Source: CAVIQK01 sp963644945 (lineage in GTDB: Bacteria; Bacillota; Clostridia; Christensenellales; DTU072). Taken from it: a DNA stretch of 64,000 nt. A model generated the notes under the pieces. The model was not told where the DNA came from and did not search any database. It worked only from the letters and a program-made list of their open reading frames with translations. The stretch spans positions 1 through 64,000 of the forward strand of contig CAVIQK010000009.1 in assembly GCA_963644945.1 (NCBI GenBank), in the 5' to 3' direction. A program made the position numbers and the translations under genes. Shown here piece by piece: positions 1 to 8,600 of the stretch. Each line of letters starts with the position of its first letter. Position 1 is the stretch's first letter.

Positions 1-1102
1 CATCGGACTCTACTTTGGGGGTTTCCGAGTGCTTTTTGCGGAAAATAATTTTATAGTTGAGGAAGAACTCACAACCTATGACAAAGAAATAGACGATGCC
101 GATGACGACGTCGGATAGGGCGCTGTTGGTGAAGTGGCAATCTTTACGAACTTGTCCCATGCCTTTTGATACAAAGGTGATAAAGAAGGATGCACCGAGT
201 ACGAAGAAGGGGTTGAATTGTCCGAGCCATGCTGCCATGATTGCCGTAAAGCCCATGTTGTTGTGGGAACTGCTTGACATCGTGTGGTTGATGCCACCTG
301 CAAGTAAAAGACCGACTATACCGCAAATGGCTCCCGAGAAAATAAGTGTTCTGATTACGACTTTTTTCACGTTGATGCCTATATATTTGGCGGTTTTTTC
401 AGATTCGCCTACTACGGATATTTCGTAACCATGTTTTGTGTAACGGAAATAGACGAACATAATGACGAGCATTATAACCGAAACTAAAATGGTCAATACA
501 TATTCGTTGCCAAGGGTAGGGAGATTGCCTTTTTCGATAGGTCTTAGAATTGCCGAGCCGTCTTTTACCCATACGTTGATGAAATAGAGGACTAAGCCTT
601 CGGCTACGTAGTTGAGCATCAAGGTAAACAGTGATTCGTTGGTGTTGAAATATGCTTTGAATATAGCCGGAATCAATGCCCAAATAATACCTGCCATAAT
701 CGACAAGGGAATCATTACAAGCACGATGACGGCATCGGGTGCCGACATGAACTTCATGCAAGCACAACAAACTATACACGAAACGAGTATTTGTCCGTTG
801 GCGCCTAGGTTCCAAAACTTCATTTTGAAGGCGGGGAGAAGGGCAAGGGCAACTAGAAGAAGTAAAAATGTATCTTGGAATAGTAGCCAAATACGTCTAG
901 ACGTGCCGAATGCGCCTTGGAACATGCTGCCAAATATGGAAAACGGTGAGGTTTTGCCGAATATCGAACATACGATGCTGGCAATTACTAGCGATAAGAT
1001 TATCGCGCACACTCTTATTACCCATTGGAGCCATGTGGGGATAGAATTGTTTTTAACTATATGGAAAAGAGGTTCTTTGGTAATTTTTTGAGTATTATTC
1101 AT
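1..1102 (-). CDS. Nucleoside ABC transporter permease (BMP-type system), 3' end cut by window edge
   Basis: The reading frame starts at ATG 1102-1100 and stays open to base 1, so about 367 residues are visible and the stop lies outside the window. The protein is strongly hydrophobic with many membrane segments and has the features of the BPD_transp_2 permeases that serve BMP-family systems (YufP/NupP type), including a NLGANGQ stretch near residue 100. Its start overlaps the end of the upstream ATPase gene by 8 bases (ATGAATAA), which suggests translational coupling. It is the fourth gene of the riboswitch-controlled xpt operon. A second permease, usual in this family, probably follows beyond the edge. 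Substrate by context: purine nucleosides. Confidence 0.85.
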   Translation of the reverse strand, partial: MNNTQKITKEPLFHIVKNNSIPTWLQWVIRVCAIILSLVIASIVCSIFGKTSPFSIFGSMFQGAFGTSRRIWLLFQDTFLLLLVALALLPAFKMKFWNLGANGQILVSCIVCCACMKFMSAPDAVIVLVMIPLSIMAGIIWALIPAIFKAYFNTNESLFTLMLNYVAEGLVLYFINVWVKDGSAILRPIEKGNLPTLGNEYVLTILVSVIMLVIMFVYFRYTKHGYEISVVGESEKTAKYIGINVKKVVIRTLIFSGAICGIVGLLLAGGINHTMSSSSHNNMGFTAIMAAWLGQFNPFFVLGASFFITFVSKGMGQVRKDCHFTNSALSDVVIGIVYFFVIGCEFFLNYKIIFRKKHSETPKVESD

Positions 1103-2690
1103 TTTCTGTACCCTCCTTTTCTTCTTGGTTGTCTTGGGTGTCTTGGTTTTCGGCATTTTCTTTGGCTTCGTCAAAATCGGTCTTGGTCATGAGATAACCT
1201 ATTTCCTTTTTGTCTGCCGTCCTGCCGTCAACGATGCCGGAGACTTTGCCCGAACTCATAACTAAAATGCGGTCGCATAGTTCCATCAAAACGTCGAGGT
1301 CTTCGCCGACGAAAATGACTGCGGTGCCGTTTTCTTTTTGTTTGTTGAGGAGGTTGTAGATGACGTAAGACGAGTTGATGTCAAGACCTCTTACGGGGTA
1401 CGCTGCCATAAGCACTTTGGGGGCTTGGGATATTTCTCTGCCGACAAGGACTTTTTGGACGTTGCCACCCGACAATGTTCTAATACGTGTGTGAAGGGAC
1501 GGGGTGACGACTTCGAGGTCTTTTACGATGGTGTCGGCTAGTTCTTCGGGGGCTTTTCTATCCACGAAAATGAATTGGCCTTTTCTATAACTACGGAGCA
1601 TGACGTTGTCGGTGATGTCCATGTTGCCGACAAGTCCCATGCCGAGTCTATCTTCAGGGACGAAGGAAAGACGGACGCCTAAATCTCTTATTTGGGTAGG
1701 GGTTTTGTCACGAAGATTGACTTCTTGGTCGTTTTGGGGGTTGAAATAGGTGATTTCGCCCGATTCTATTTTTAGAAGTCCTGCGATTGCTTCGAGGAGT
1801 TCTTTTTGTCCGGATCCGGCGATGCCTGCTATTCCTAATATTTCTCCGGAACGTGCCGTAAAACTTACGTCGTCAACTGCTCTAAATCCAAAACCGCTTT
1901 TTACGGAGAGGTTTTTGACGATAAGTCGATCGACGGGATCTTTGGGCTCGGTCCTATTTATATTCAATGTTACTTTTTTGCCTACCATCATTTCGGTAAG
2001 GGCTTCTTCAGAGGTTTCGCTCGTGTTGACGGTGCCGATATATTCGCCTTTGCGAAGGACGGATACTCTATCCGAGATTGCCATAACTTCGTTGAGTTTA
2101 TGGGTGATGATGATGATAGATTTGCCGTCTTCTCTCATCTTGCGTAAGACGTCGAAAAGGCGGTCGATTTCTTGAGGGGTAAGGACGGCGGTAGGCTCGT
2201 CCAAAATGAGGAGTTCGGCTCCTCTATAAAGCATTTTGACGATTTCGACGGTTTGTTTTTCCGAAACCGACATGTTGTAAATCTTTTTGTTAGGCTCGAT
2301 TTTGAAGCCGTATTTTAAGGCTATTTGAGAGACTTTTTCTCTGTTCTTTTTGGGATTGTAGGTCTTTTCTCGGAGTCCCAAAACGATGTTTTCGGTAGCC
2401 GTAAAGACTTCGACCAACTTGAAATGTTGGTGGACCATACCTATTTTGTTTTCTAGTGCATCGTGAGGAGATTTGATTACTACGGGGTTGCCGTCAATGA
2501 GTATTTGACCTTCGTCCGGATAATAGATGCCGGACAACATATTCATAAGGGTGGTTTTACCTGAGCCGTTTTCTCCAAGTAATGCCAAAATCTCACCCTT
2601 GTTGACGGTAAGATTGATGTCTTTGTTGGCAACTACCGAGCCGAATCTCTTGGTGACGCCTTTCATTTCGAGAAATGGTGTGTTGTTCAT
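1095..2690 (-). CDS. ABC transporter ATP-binding protein, nucleoside import (YufO/NupA-like)
   Basis: A 531-residue tandem ABC ATPase. Half one has a full Walker A (GENGSGKTT near residue 39) and Walker B LLILDEPT, but a degenerate signature (MSVSEKQ). Half two has a non-canonical Walker A (GIAGSGQKE, no GKT) and a canonical signature LSGGNVQK. This asymmetry and the length are typical of the RbsA/YufO class that energises BMP-type importers. An acidic tail ends the protein. The start is supported by TAGGAGG about 7 bases upstream. It follows the binding-protein gene after a stem-loop and overlaps the permease gene by 8 bases. Confidence 0.92.
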   Translation of the reverse strand: MNNTPFLEMKGVTKRFGSVVANKDINLTVNKGEILALLGENGSGKTTLMNMLSGIYYPDEGQILIDGNPVVIKSPHDALENKIGMVHQHFKLVEVFTATENIVLGLREKTYNPKKNREKVSQIALKYGFKIEPNKKIYNMSVSEKQTVEIVKMLYRGAELLILDEPTAVLTPQEIDRLFDVLRKMREDGKSIIIITHKLNEVMAISDRVSVLRKGEYIGTVNTSETSEEALTEMMVGKKVTLNINRTEPKDPVDRLIVKNLSVKSGFGFRAVDDVSFTARSGEILGIAGIAGSGQKELLEAIAGLLKIESGEITYFNPQNDQEVNLRDKTPTQIRDLGVRLSFVPEDRLGMGLVGNMDITDNVMLRSYRKGQFIFVDRKAPEELADTIVKDLEVVTPSLHTRIRTLSGGNVQKVLVGREISQAPKVLMAAYPVRGLDINSSYVIYNLLNKQKENGTAVIFVGEDLDVLMELCDRILVMSSGKVSGIVDGRTADKKEIGYLMTKTDFDEAKENAENQDTQDNQEEKEGTENE

Positions 2691-2710
2691 TTAGCCTCCT
2701 AAAATAGGTT

Positions 2711-2738
2711 AAGGCGAGGAGAAAAATCCCCTCGCCTT
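2711..2738 (-). terminator. Intercistronic stem-loop between binding-protein and ATPase genes
   Basis: A perfect 9-bp stem (AAGGCGAGG with CCTCGCCTT) with a 10-base loop lies in the 69-bp gap between the BMP gene and the ATPase gene. The sequence after it (AACCTATTTT) is only weakly T-rich. It fits a partial terminator or a 3' mRNA-stabilising hairpin that would give more binding protein than membrane components, as in other ABC operons. That role is inferred. Confidence 0.65.
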
Positions 2739-2759
2739 GAAATGATTATATTGATTAGA

Positions 2760-3983
2760 TTAGAACTTGCTGTTGAGAAGTGTAATTCCGTCGATTTGGA
2801 TATTGAAGTAAGGAGCCGAACGTTTTGCACTTTCGTCAAAGTAGGTTTTGCCATCTTTGGTAACAATGGCTTCGGTGTCGGGAGCGTAGGCTGCATCGGT
2901 GTCAACGTCTGCCATATAAGTGGTAAGGGCTTTGCCTTTTACGGTGAAGGTGGAGCAATCAAAGACCTTTCTGGTGCCGTTTTGAAGTTCTTTTTTGACT
3001 TCGTCAAGTTTTGCTTGGGTGCCGGCTGCTGCTGCATTGCCTACATCGGTAAGGACGACAGAGCCTGTTTCAATTGAGCCTGTCCAGTCGGTGGGAACTG
3101 CTGCTCCGCCGCGGGCTGCGTCAATGATCATTTCGAAGTAAGGTTGCCAGTTGATTCTAGAAGAAACGATGAAGGTGGTGGGGCAAGCGGTTGCGGTAGA
3201 ACCGTTGTAAGAAACGTTGGGTACTCCGGCTGTTTCGCAAGCGGTAGGTGCTCCCATGGAGTCGGCGTGTTGAGAAATGAGTGCGCAACCTCTTCCGATA
3301 AGGGTTTCGGCAGCGGTCTTTTCGGCTGCTTCGTCATACCAAGAACCTGTGAATTGAACGTCCATAACTACGTTGTTAACAACAGATTTGACTCCGAGGA
3401 ACCAAGAGGTGTAACCGGAGATAACTTCTGCATAAGTGAATGCTCCGACATAACCTAATTTGATGTTGCCTGCTTCGTCTTTATTGCTGGCTTTGATTTT
3501 ATTGTTGTTGATCATTTCTTGAAGTTTTAGTCCTGCGGCGACACCTGCAAGATATCTTCCTTCATATATAGATGCAAAAGCATTGTGGAGGTTGCTAAGC
3601 CCTGCTGTGTGAGCAGTGGTGCCTGTTGCATGATAGAACTGTACGTTGGTGAATTCTTTGGCTGCTTGAGCAAGGTATGATTCGTGACCGAAAGAGTCTG
3701 CAAATACTGCTTTGTATCCGGAGTCGGCGAGATCTGCTGCTTGGTCATAGCACTCTGTTCCTTCAGGAATACCGGTGACGATGGTGTAGTTGTTTTTGTT
3801 GAGTCCTTTTGCCTCACAAGCGGCTTTGAATGCATCGATGAAGTTTTTGTCATAAGTAGATTGGTCGTCGTGGAGAGCGATAAGAGCAACAACTTTGTCA
3901 TTGTTGCCGCCACAACCGACGAAGGCTGCTACGATGCCGAGTGCAAGTACGATTACGAGTACAATTGCTAAGATTTTTTTCAT
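2760..3983 (-). CDS. BMP-family substrate-binding lipoprotein (purine nucleoside type)
   Basis: A 407-residue BMP family (PF02608) protein. The N-terminus is a lipoprotein signal peptide with a hydrophobic core and lipobox ending FVGC at residue 24, followed by a GGNND linker. The body has the family's periplasmic-binding fold features: VALIALHDD near residue 31, a GYKAVFADSFGHE segment, and FASIYEGRYLAGVAAG. The start has GGAGG 8 bases upstream. It sits between xpt and the ABC ATPase under a guanine-type riboswitch, so guanosine or inosine-like nucleosides are the likely ligands. Ligand assignment is from context. Confidence 0.92.
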   Translation of the reverse strand: MKKILAIVLVIVLALGIVAAFVGCGGNNDKVVALIALHDDQSTYDKNFIDAFKAACEAKGLNKNNYTIVTGIPEGTECYDQAADLADSGYKAVFADSFGHESYLAQAAKEFTNVQFYHATGTTAHTAGLSNLHNAFASIYEGRYLAGVAAGLKLQEMINNNKIKASNKDEAGNIKLGYVGAFTYAEVISGYTSWFLGVKSVVNNVVMDVQFTGSWYDEAAEKTAAETLIGRGCALISQHADSMGAPTACETAGVPNVSYNGSTATACPTTFIVSSRINWQPYFEMIIDAARGGAAVPTDWTGSIETGSVVLTDVGNAAAAGTQAKLDEVKKELQNGTRKVFDCSTFTVKGKALTTYMADVDTDAAYAPDTEAIVTKDGKTYFDESAKRSAPYFNIQIDGITLLNSKF

Positions 3984-4016
3984 TATGTATCCTCCAAATT
4001 TTTTGCCTTTTAGGCT

Positions 4017-4589
4017 TTATTTAACAAATTCTAGTGAGTTTTCGCTCATGCTCTTGATACGGGCTAGGCTGAAAACGTCGATGCCTTCTTTTACCAAGAG
4101 GTCGTGGCCCGATTGAAAACTCTTCTCTATAGCACATGAGATACCTACGGGGACGGCGCCTGCTTGTCTTACGATGTCCACAAGTCCGAGTCCTGCATTG
4201 CCGTTGGCAAGAAAGTCATCGACGATAAGCACTCTTTCGCCTGAGTGTAAGTATTCTTTTGATACCATTATTATATTTTCTTGTTTGTGGGTGAAACTAA
4301 ATACTTTGGAAAAATAAACGTTGTTGGAAATGTTGAGAGATTTGTGTTTTTTTGCAATGAGGAGATTTACCGAAAAAATGTCTGCGACGAGGGTGGCAAG
4401 CGGTATGCCGGATGCTTCTACCGTAAGAATTTTGGTTACCCCCGCATCCTTATAGTGATCGTAAACCTCTTGGGCAAGTTTTTTTAGAAATGCGACGTCA
4501 ACCTGATGATTGAGGAAATTGTCAACTTTTAGAATTCCGCCTTCTAAAACTTTGCCGTCTTTTAAGATTTTTTCTTCGAGTTGTCTCAT
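4017..4589 (-). CDS. xpt: Xanthine phosphoribosyltransferase
   Basis: A 190-residue type I phosphoribosyltransferase that converts xanthine and PRPP to XMP in purine salvage. The PRPP-binding motif VLIVDDFLANGNAG is at about residue 122, and the N-terminal LEEKILKDGKVLEGGILKVD matches Xpt. Length is typical. AGGAG lies 8 bases before the ATG. It is the first gene after a guanine-type riboswitch, exactly as in Bacillus and Clostridium xpt leaders, but here the operon continues into a nucleoside importer instead of a xanthine permease. Confidence 0.94.
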   Translation of the reverse strand: MRQLEEKILKDGKVLEGGILKVDNFLNHQVDVAFLKKLAQEVYDHYKDAGVTKILTVEASGIPLATLVADIFSVNLLIAKKHKSLNISNNVYFSKVFSFTHKQENIIMVSKEYLHSGERVLIVDDFLANGNAGLGLVDIVRQAGAVPVGISCAIEKSFQSGHDLLVKEGIDVFSLARIKSMSENSLEFVK

Positions 4590-4611
4590 TGCTTTCTCCT
4601 AACCTTAAAAA

Positions 4612-4642
4612 TTAAAAAAACAAGTCAAAAATAACTTGTTCT
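4612..4642 (-). terminator. Riboswitch expression-platform terminator before xpt
   Basis: The minus strand reads AACAAGT, an 8-base loop, ACTTGTT, then a run of Ts. This 7-bp stem plus U-tract lies between the riboswitch aptamer and the xpt ribosome-binding site. Ligand-bound aptamer should favour it and stop transcription, giving an OFF switch, as in known xpt leaders. Confidence 0.85.
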
Positions 4643-4678
4643 GCCAAATACAAAATCTCTGCCTTAGGGGCGAAATCT

Positions 4679-4747
4679 CCAAATAGTCGCAATTTGTAGG
4701 CATTGCGGTAGAAACTTACGAGCCGTTTTATTCGTAGATATATTTGG
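4679..4747 (-). promoter_or_regulatory. Purine riboswitch aptamer, guanine type
   Basis: P1 is CCAAATA (4747-4741) with TATTTGG (4685-4679). P2 is TACGA with TCGTA, and P3 is CGCAAT with ATTGCG. The joining segment GTTTCTACC is the class hallmark. The loops carry GG and CC suited to the L2-L3 kissing pairs. J3/1 reads GACTA, so the specificity base (position 74 in xpt numbering) is C, which pairs with guanine or hypoxanthine; adenine riboswitches have U there. The match to the Bacillus xpt aptamer is close throughout. Confidence 0.93.
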
Positions 4748-4770
4748 CAATATTTAATTTTTATACTTGA

Positions 4771-4799
4771 ATTATACTAACAAAAAAAGTTGTCGTCAA
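4771..4799 (-). promoter_or_regulatory. Sigma-A promoter of the xpt operon
   Basis: TTGACG (4799-4794), 17-bp spacer, TATAAT (4776-4771). The predicted start lies about 20 bases before the riboswitch P1 helix. Confidence 0.85.
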
Positions 4800-4889
4800 A
4801 TAAAAAAATCGGCAAAAATCAAATATTACTTTCTTTTTACCGATGATATTTTTTTGTGTCGATTTTTATTAAAAAAATCTTAAAAATGC

Positions 4890-4928
4890 TTAAAAAAAGA
4901 ACGGACCGAAATTGGCTCGTTCTTTTGT
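4890..4928 (-). terminator. Terminator after mscL
   Basis: AAAGAACG and CGTTCTTT form a stem extended by AGCC/GGTC, followed by a T-rich stretch. It separates the giant-lipoprotein/mscL transcript from the purine operon promoter downstream. Confidence 0.75.
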
Positions 4929-4978
4929 CGTTTACTTTTATTTTACTTTTAGGAGGCTCCCCTAAAAGTCGCTTCCTG

Positions 4979-5611
4979 TTATGCCTTGTTTTCTTTCAAA
5001 AGTTCGACGATTTGTTGGAGAAGTTCCTCGGTTGTAGGGGCTTTGGCAGGGGCTTCTTCGACTTTTGCAGGAGTTTCTTCTACTTTCTCTTCTACTTTTG
5101 CAGGAGTTTCTTCGGCTTTTTCTTCGACTTTTTCTTCTTTTACTTCGGCTTTTTCTTCTACTTTGGCGTTTTTGCCTTTATTCTTGGCATCTTCAACAAG
5201 TTTTTCGGCAGAGGTCTTGACTTCTTTTTGGACTTCTTTGCCTACTTCTTTGAGTTTGTTGAAGGCTTTTACTATGACAAATAGGACAAGGGCGGTAAGT
5301 AGGAAGGTGATGACTGCCGAGATTACGGAACCCCAATCGATGATAAGGGCTTCGGTCAAGACTTGGCCGTTTTCGTCAAGGACGGCTTCTCTTAGGACGG
5401 TTTGTAAGGCTCCTGTGTTGCCTGTCCCGGGGATCCAGTTGATGAGAGGAGTCAAGATGTTTTTGACAAGACTCGTGACAACTGCGGTAAATGCAGAGCC
5501 GATTATCATACCGACGGCTAGGTCCATGACATTGCCACGATTGATAAATGCTTTGAATTCGTTGAAAAGTGCTTTTAGTTTTGAGACTTTTTTCTCTTTC
5601 TTTTCTTCCAT
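4979..5611 (-). CDS. mscL: Large-conductance mechanosensitive channel with long charged tail
   Basis: A 210-residue MscL. The channel core is clear: FKAFINRGNVMDLAVGMIIG (first membrane helix) and a second helix near residues 95-115 (VISAVITFLLTALVLFVIVK). The family is usually 120-150 residues. Here the cytoplasmic end is extended by about 70 residues rich in Lys, Glu, Pro and Ala, with imperfect repeats of KVEEKxEETPA. AGAGGAT precedes the ATG. It begins 12 bases after the giant lipoprotein gene with no promoter between them, so it is probably co-transcribed. The channel releases solutes on hypo-osmotic shock. Confidence 0.93.
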   Translation of the reverse strand: MEEKKEKKVSKLKALFNEFKAFINRGNVMDLAVGMIIGSAFTAVVTSLVKNILTPLINWIPGTGNTGALQTVLREAVLDENGQVLTEALIIDWGSVISAVITFLLTALVLFVIVKAFNKLKEVGKEVQKEVKTSAEKLVEDAKNKGKNAKVEEKAEVKEEKVEEKAEETPAKVEEKVEETPAKVEEAPAKAPTTEELLQQIVELLKENKA

Positions 5612-5623
5612 TGTTGTATCCTC

Positions 5624-8600
5624 TTATATTGTATTTATTTTTATATATACTGTTATTTTTATATTATCTAGTCCTCTTGTCAAGGTTTCGGGGGTATATT
5701 CTTCGGTCAAGGCTTGATCCTTGTAATATGTGACGGTAAATTCGTCTGAAATTCCCAAATCTATTTTGGTGACGTCGGGGGACACTCCGTCTATTACGGT
5801 GAATTTGTAAGGCTCGAAGGTCTTTTGTCCGTCAACATCGACAAAATTGACGTATGCTTCTATATTTCTAATTGTGAGGGACGGCCAACCCTTTTTATAT
5901 TCGGTGACACAGTCTTCTCTTACGTAGAAGTACATGGGGGTGAGTGTCTGGATGGTACCGTCTTCGCCTTGTTGCCAATCGGCATCCGCTACCGCTCTAC
6001 GATAGTCGTCTATGACTTCAAGGGGATCGATGCCGTCGGTCACTATTTCTACTGCCGTAGTGGAAAGCATTACGAGGTTGGTGAGGTGGGTTTCTCCTAG
6101 AAGTCCGTTGAGTCCTATTTTGACAAGGGTGGAGGGCAAAACTAGGGTGTTGAGGGTAGGTGTAGGCTCTGTTGAGGTCGGGGCGAATTTGAAGCCTTCG
6201 GTGGCTATTGCCACTACGGGAAGTCCGTTGTAATAAGTGGGGACTATTATTGTTTCGCCGACTGCCGTTCCTCTAGATACTTCGTAGCCGTCGCCTGTTT
6301 CGTTGAGAACAAATGTGAGTCCTTCGGTGGTGGAGGTCGTCTGCCAATCTAGGTAAAGCGTGGTGTCGTGGTAAACGTATTGGGTGGAGGTAGAATCGAT
6401 TTCTACTTTTTTGCCGTTTTCGATGTAATACCAGTTGCCATGAGTCGAATACGGAAGGACGGGATCTCTGCCTTGGTAGGTGGGGAACGCCGACAATGTG
6501 TCGATGTCTAGTGTGGTCAATTGGTCGCCGTTTTGGGCATCGAAGGTGAGTGTCGAACTCATAGCCAAAATTTTGTCGGGGTAATCGGTGTAACCGCTTG
6601 CGACTTTGACGGTGTTGACGAGATCGCCTTGTACCAAAATGTATAGATCGGTATCGTCAAAGACTCCTTTTCCTATCGGGATCGTGGTGGTCGAGTCGAT
6701 TATTACGCCACGTAGCGTAGCATAGCGGAAGGCATAGTCCGAAATCTTGGACACGACGGTGGTATCTATATAATATTTGCCGTCTGCATCCCCGTCTTTT
6801 CTTGACGGATAGCGAACAAGCTCTTTCTTCTCGCCTGTTTTCTTGTATAGTATGCCGTCTATCGACTCATAACTCGTATTGCCGACTTCTACCAAAATTT
6901 GGGATAGAATCGACGATTCGGAAAGATTGAGAGCCGATGAGTATATGGTGCTTACGGTGCTAGGCAATGTGTAGGTCGTGTATTGACGTAAGGCGGGGTA
7001 GCATACGAGGGTGGTTTTAGATGCATTGTAAAGCACTCCGTTTTCTACCGCAAACGACGGTGTCGCCGAAACGTTGACTATGATGAAACTTGCGATGTCT
7101 TGGGCACTTTCGAAGGTGTATTGGGTGATTGTGGTCACACTGCCGTCAAGTTTGAATTCGTAGCCGGAGCCTTCCTTTGTTACCGACGGGAAGGAAATTA
7201 TCTTCTTGTAGTCAATCGTGTATAGGGCATAATTTTCGATGCCGTTGCCTACTTGGAACGAGGTGTTTTGCGGAGAGACTTCGAAACTTTCGAGGGTGTC
7301 GCAACCGACAAACGCATTGTCTTGAATAAAGGTGATCGTTTCGGGGATATAGACTGATTTTACTTGGGTGCCTTTGATGAGTTCGCCGGAAATTCTCGTG
7401 ACCGGTAAATATTTGCCGTTGTAGAGATAATAGTTGGCAATAACTAGGTGTTCGACACTGCCGATGCTACCTTGCGATACTTGAATCGTACCGTCGTAGG
7501 ACATGACGTAAGACAGTCCCGAAGTGCCTTGTTTTATCCAAATTGCGTATAGGGTAAGTCCTTCTTCACCGACAACGCCTTGTGAGAAGTCGTAGAGGCT
7601 GAGTATCGAGGAATTATCTTCGTAGTAACCCCAACCGCCAAACGTGTATGCCGAATAGTCCCAACCGTATGAATATGCGGTGGCATAGGTAAGGGGCGGT
7701 GCGGACAATACGTTGTCGTCAAGAATTAGGGAGTCGGTCGGGTTGTCGAAGGTATATCCCAAAGAATTCCTATAAGGTTTGCCTTTGGCTATCATGTAAG
7801 TGATTTTGGAGGTGAGCGGTTTTAGACGTGTAGAATATACCGAGTAGGTCGCTCTGTACTCCGCAATAAGATCGGTAGGCACGTAAATGTAGGCATTGTC
7901 GCAACCCATGAGGAACATGTCTTCGTCTTGGGTGGCGCTTGTGATTAGGACGTGTTCGCCACTAGAATCGGTGCATGTTATGGAGACTTTTTGGAGGTTG
8001 ATGTCGTCCAAAAATACTCTTGTGCCTATTGACGTAGTGTCATCGTAGGTAAACGGAAGGTTGACTTCGGTAAGTGCCGTACAATATGCAAAGGCTTGGG
8101 ACCATATTTCTTTGAGGGCAATGCCGTCTTCAAATGTAAGGCTTTTTAAGGTCACACATTTTTCAAATGAAGATGCGCCTATTCTCGTAATATCTTTGGG
8201 GATCACGATGTCTGTTAGGCTCATACAGTTGTAGAACGCACGAGTGGGGATTGCGGTAAGACCGGTAGGAATTGTGAAGGTCGTAAGTTTTACACAGTCT
8301 TTGAACGCCGATGCGCCTAGTCCGTCTCTTTCTTGTATGGTGCCGTCCGTATCTTTATATTTGTATCTCAAATTGGCTCCGTCTTCTATTGTCGCTTTCG
8401 TCATGGCTCTACAACCTTCGAACGCACTCTCGCCTATCAAGGTGATGGTAGCAGGAATTGTTATCGAGGTAAGCGACTGACAATTTTTGAAGGCGGAATT
8501 GCCTATTGTGGTCAAACGATTGCTTAGGTCAATGTTTCTTAACGATATACAACCTTCAAATGCAGAGTCGCCTATTGTGGTGGGAGCGCCCCAAAATACT

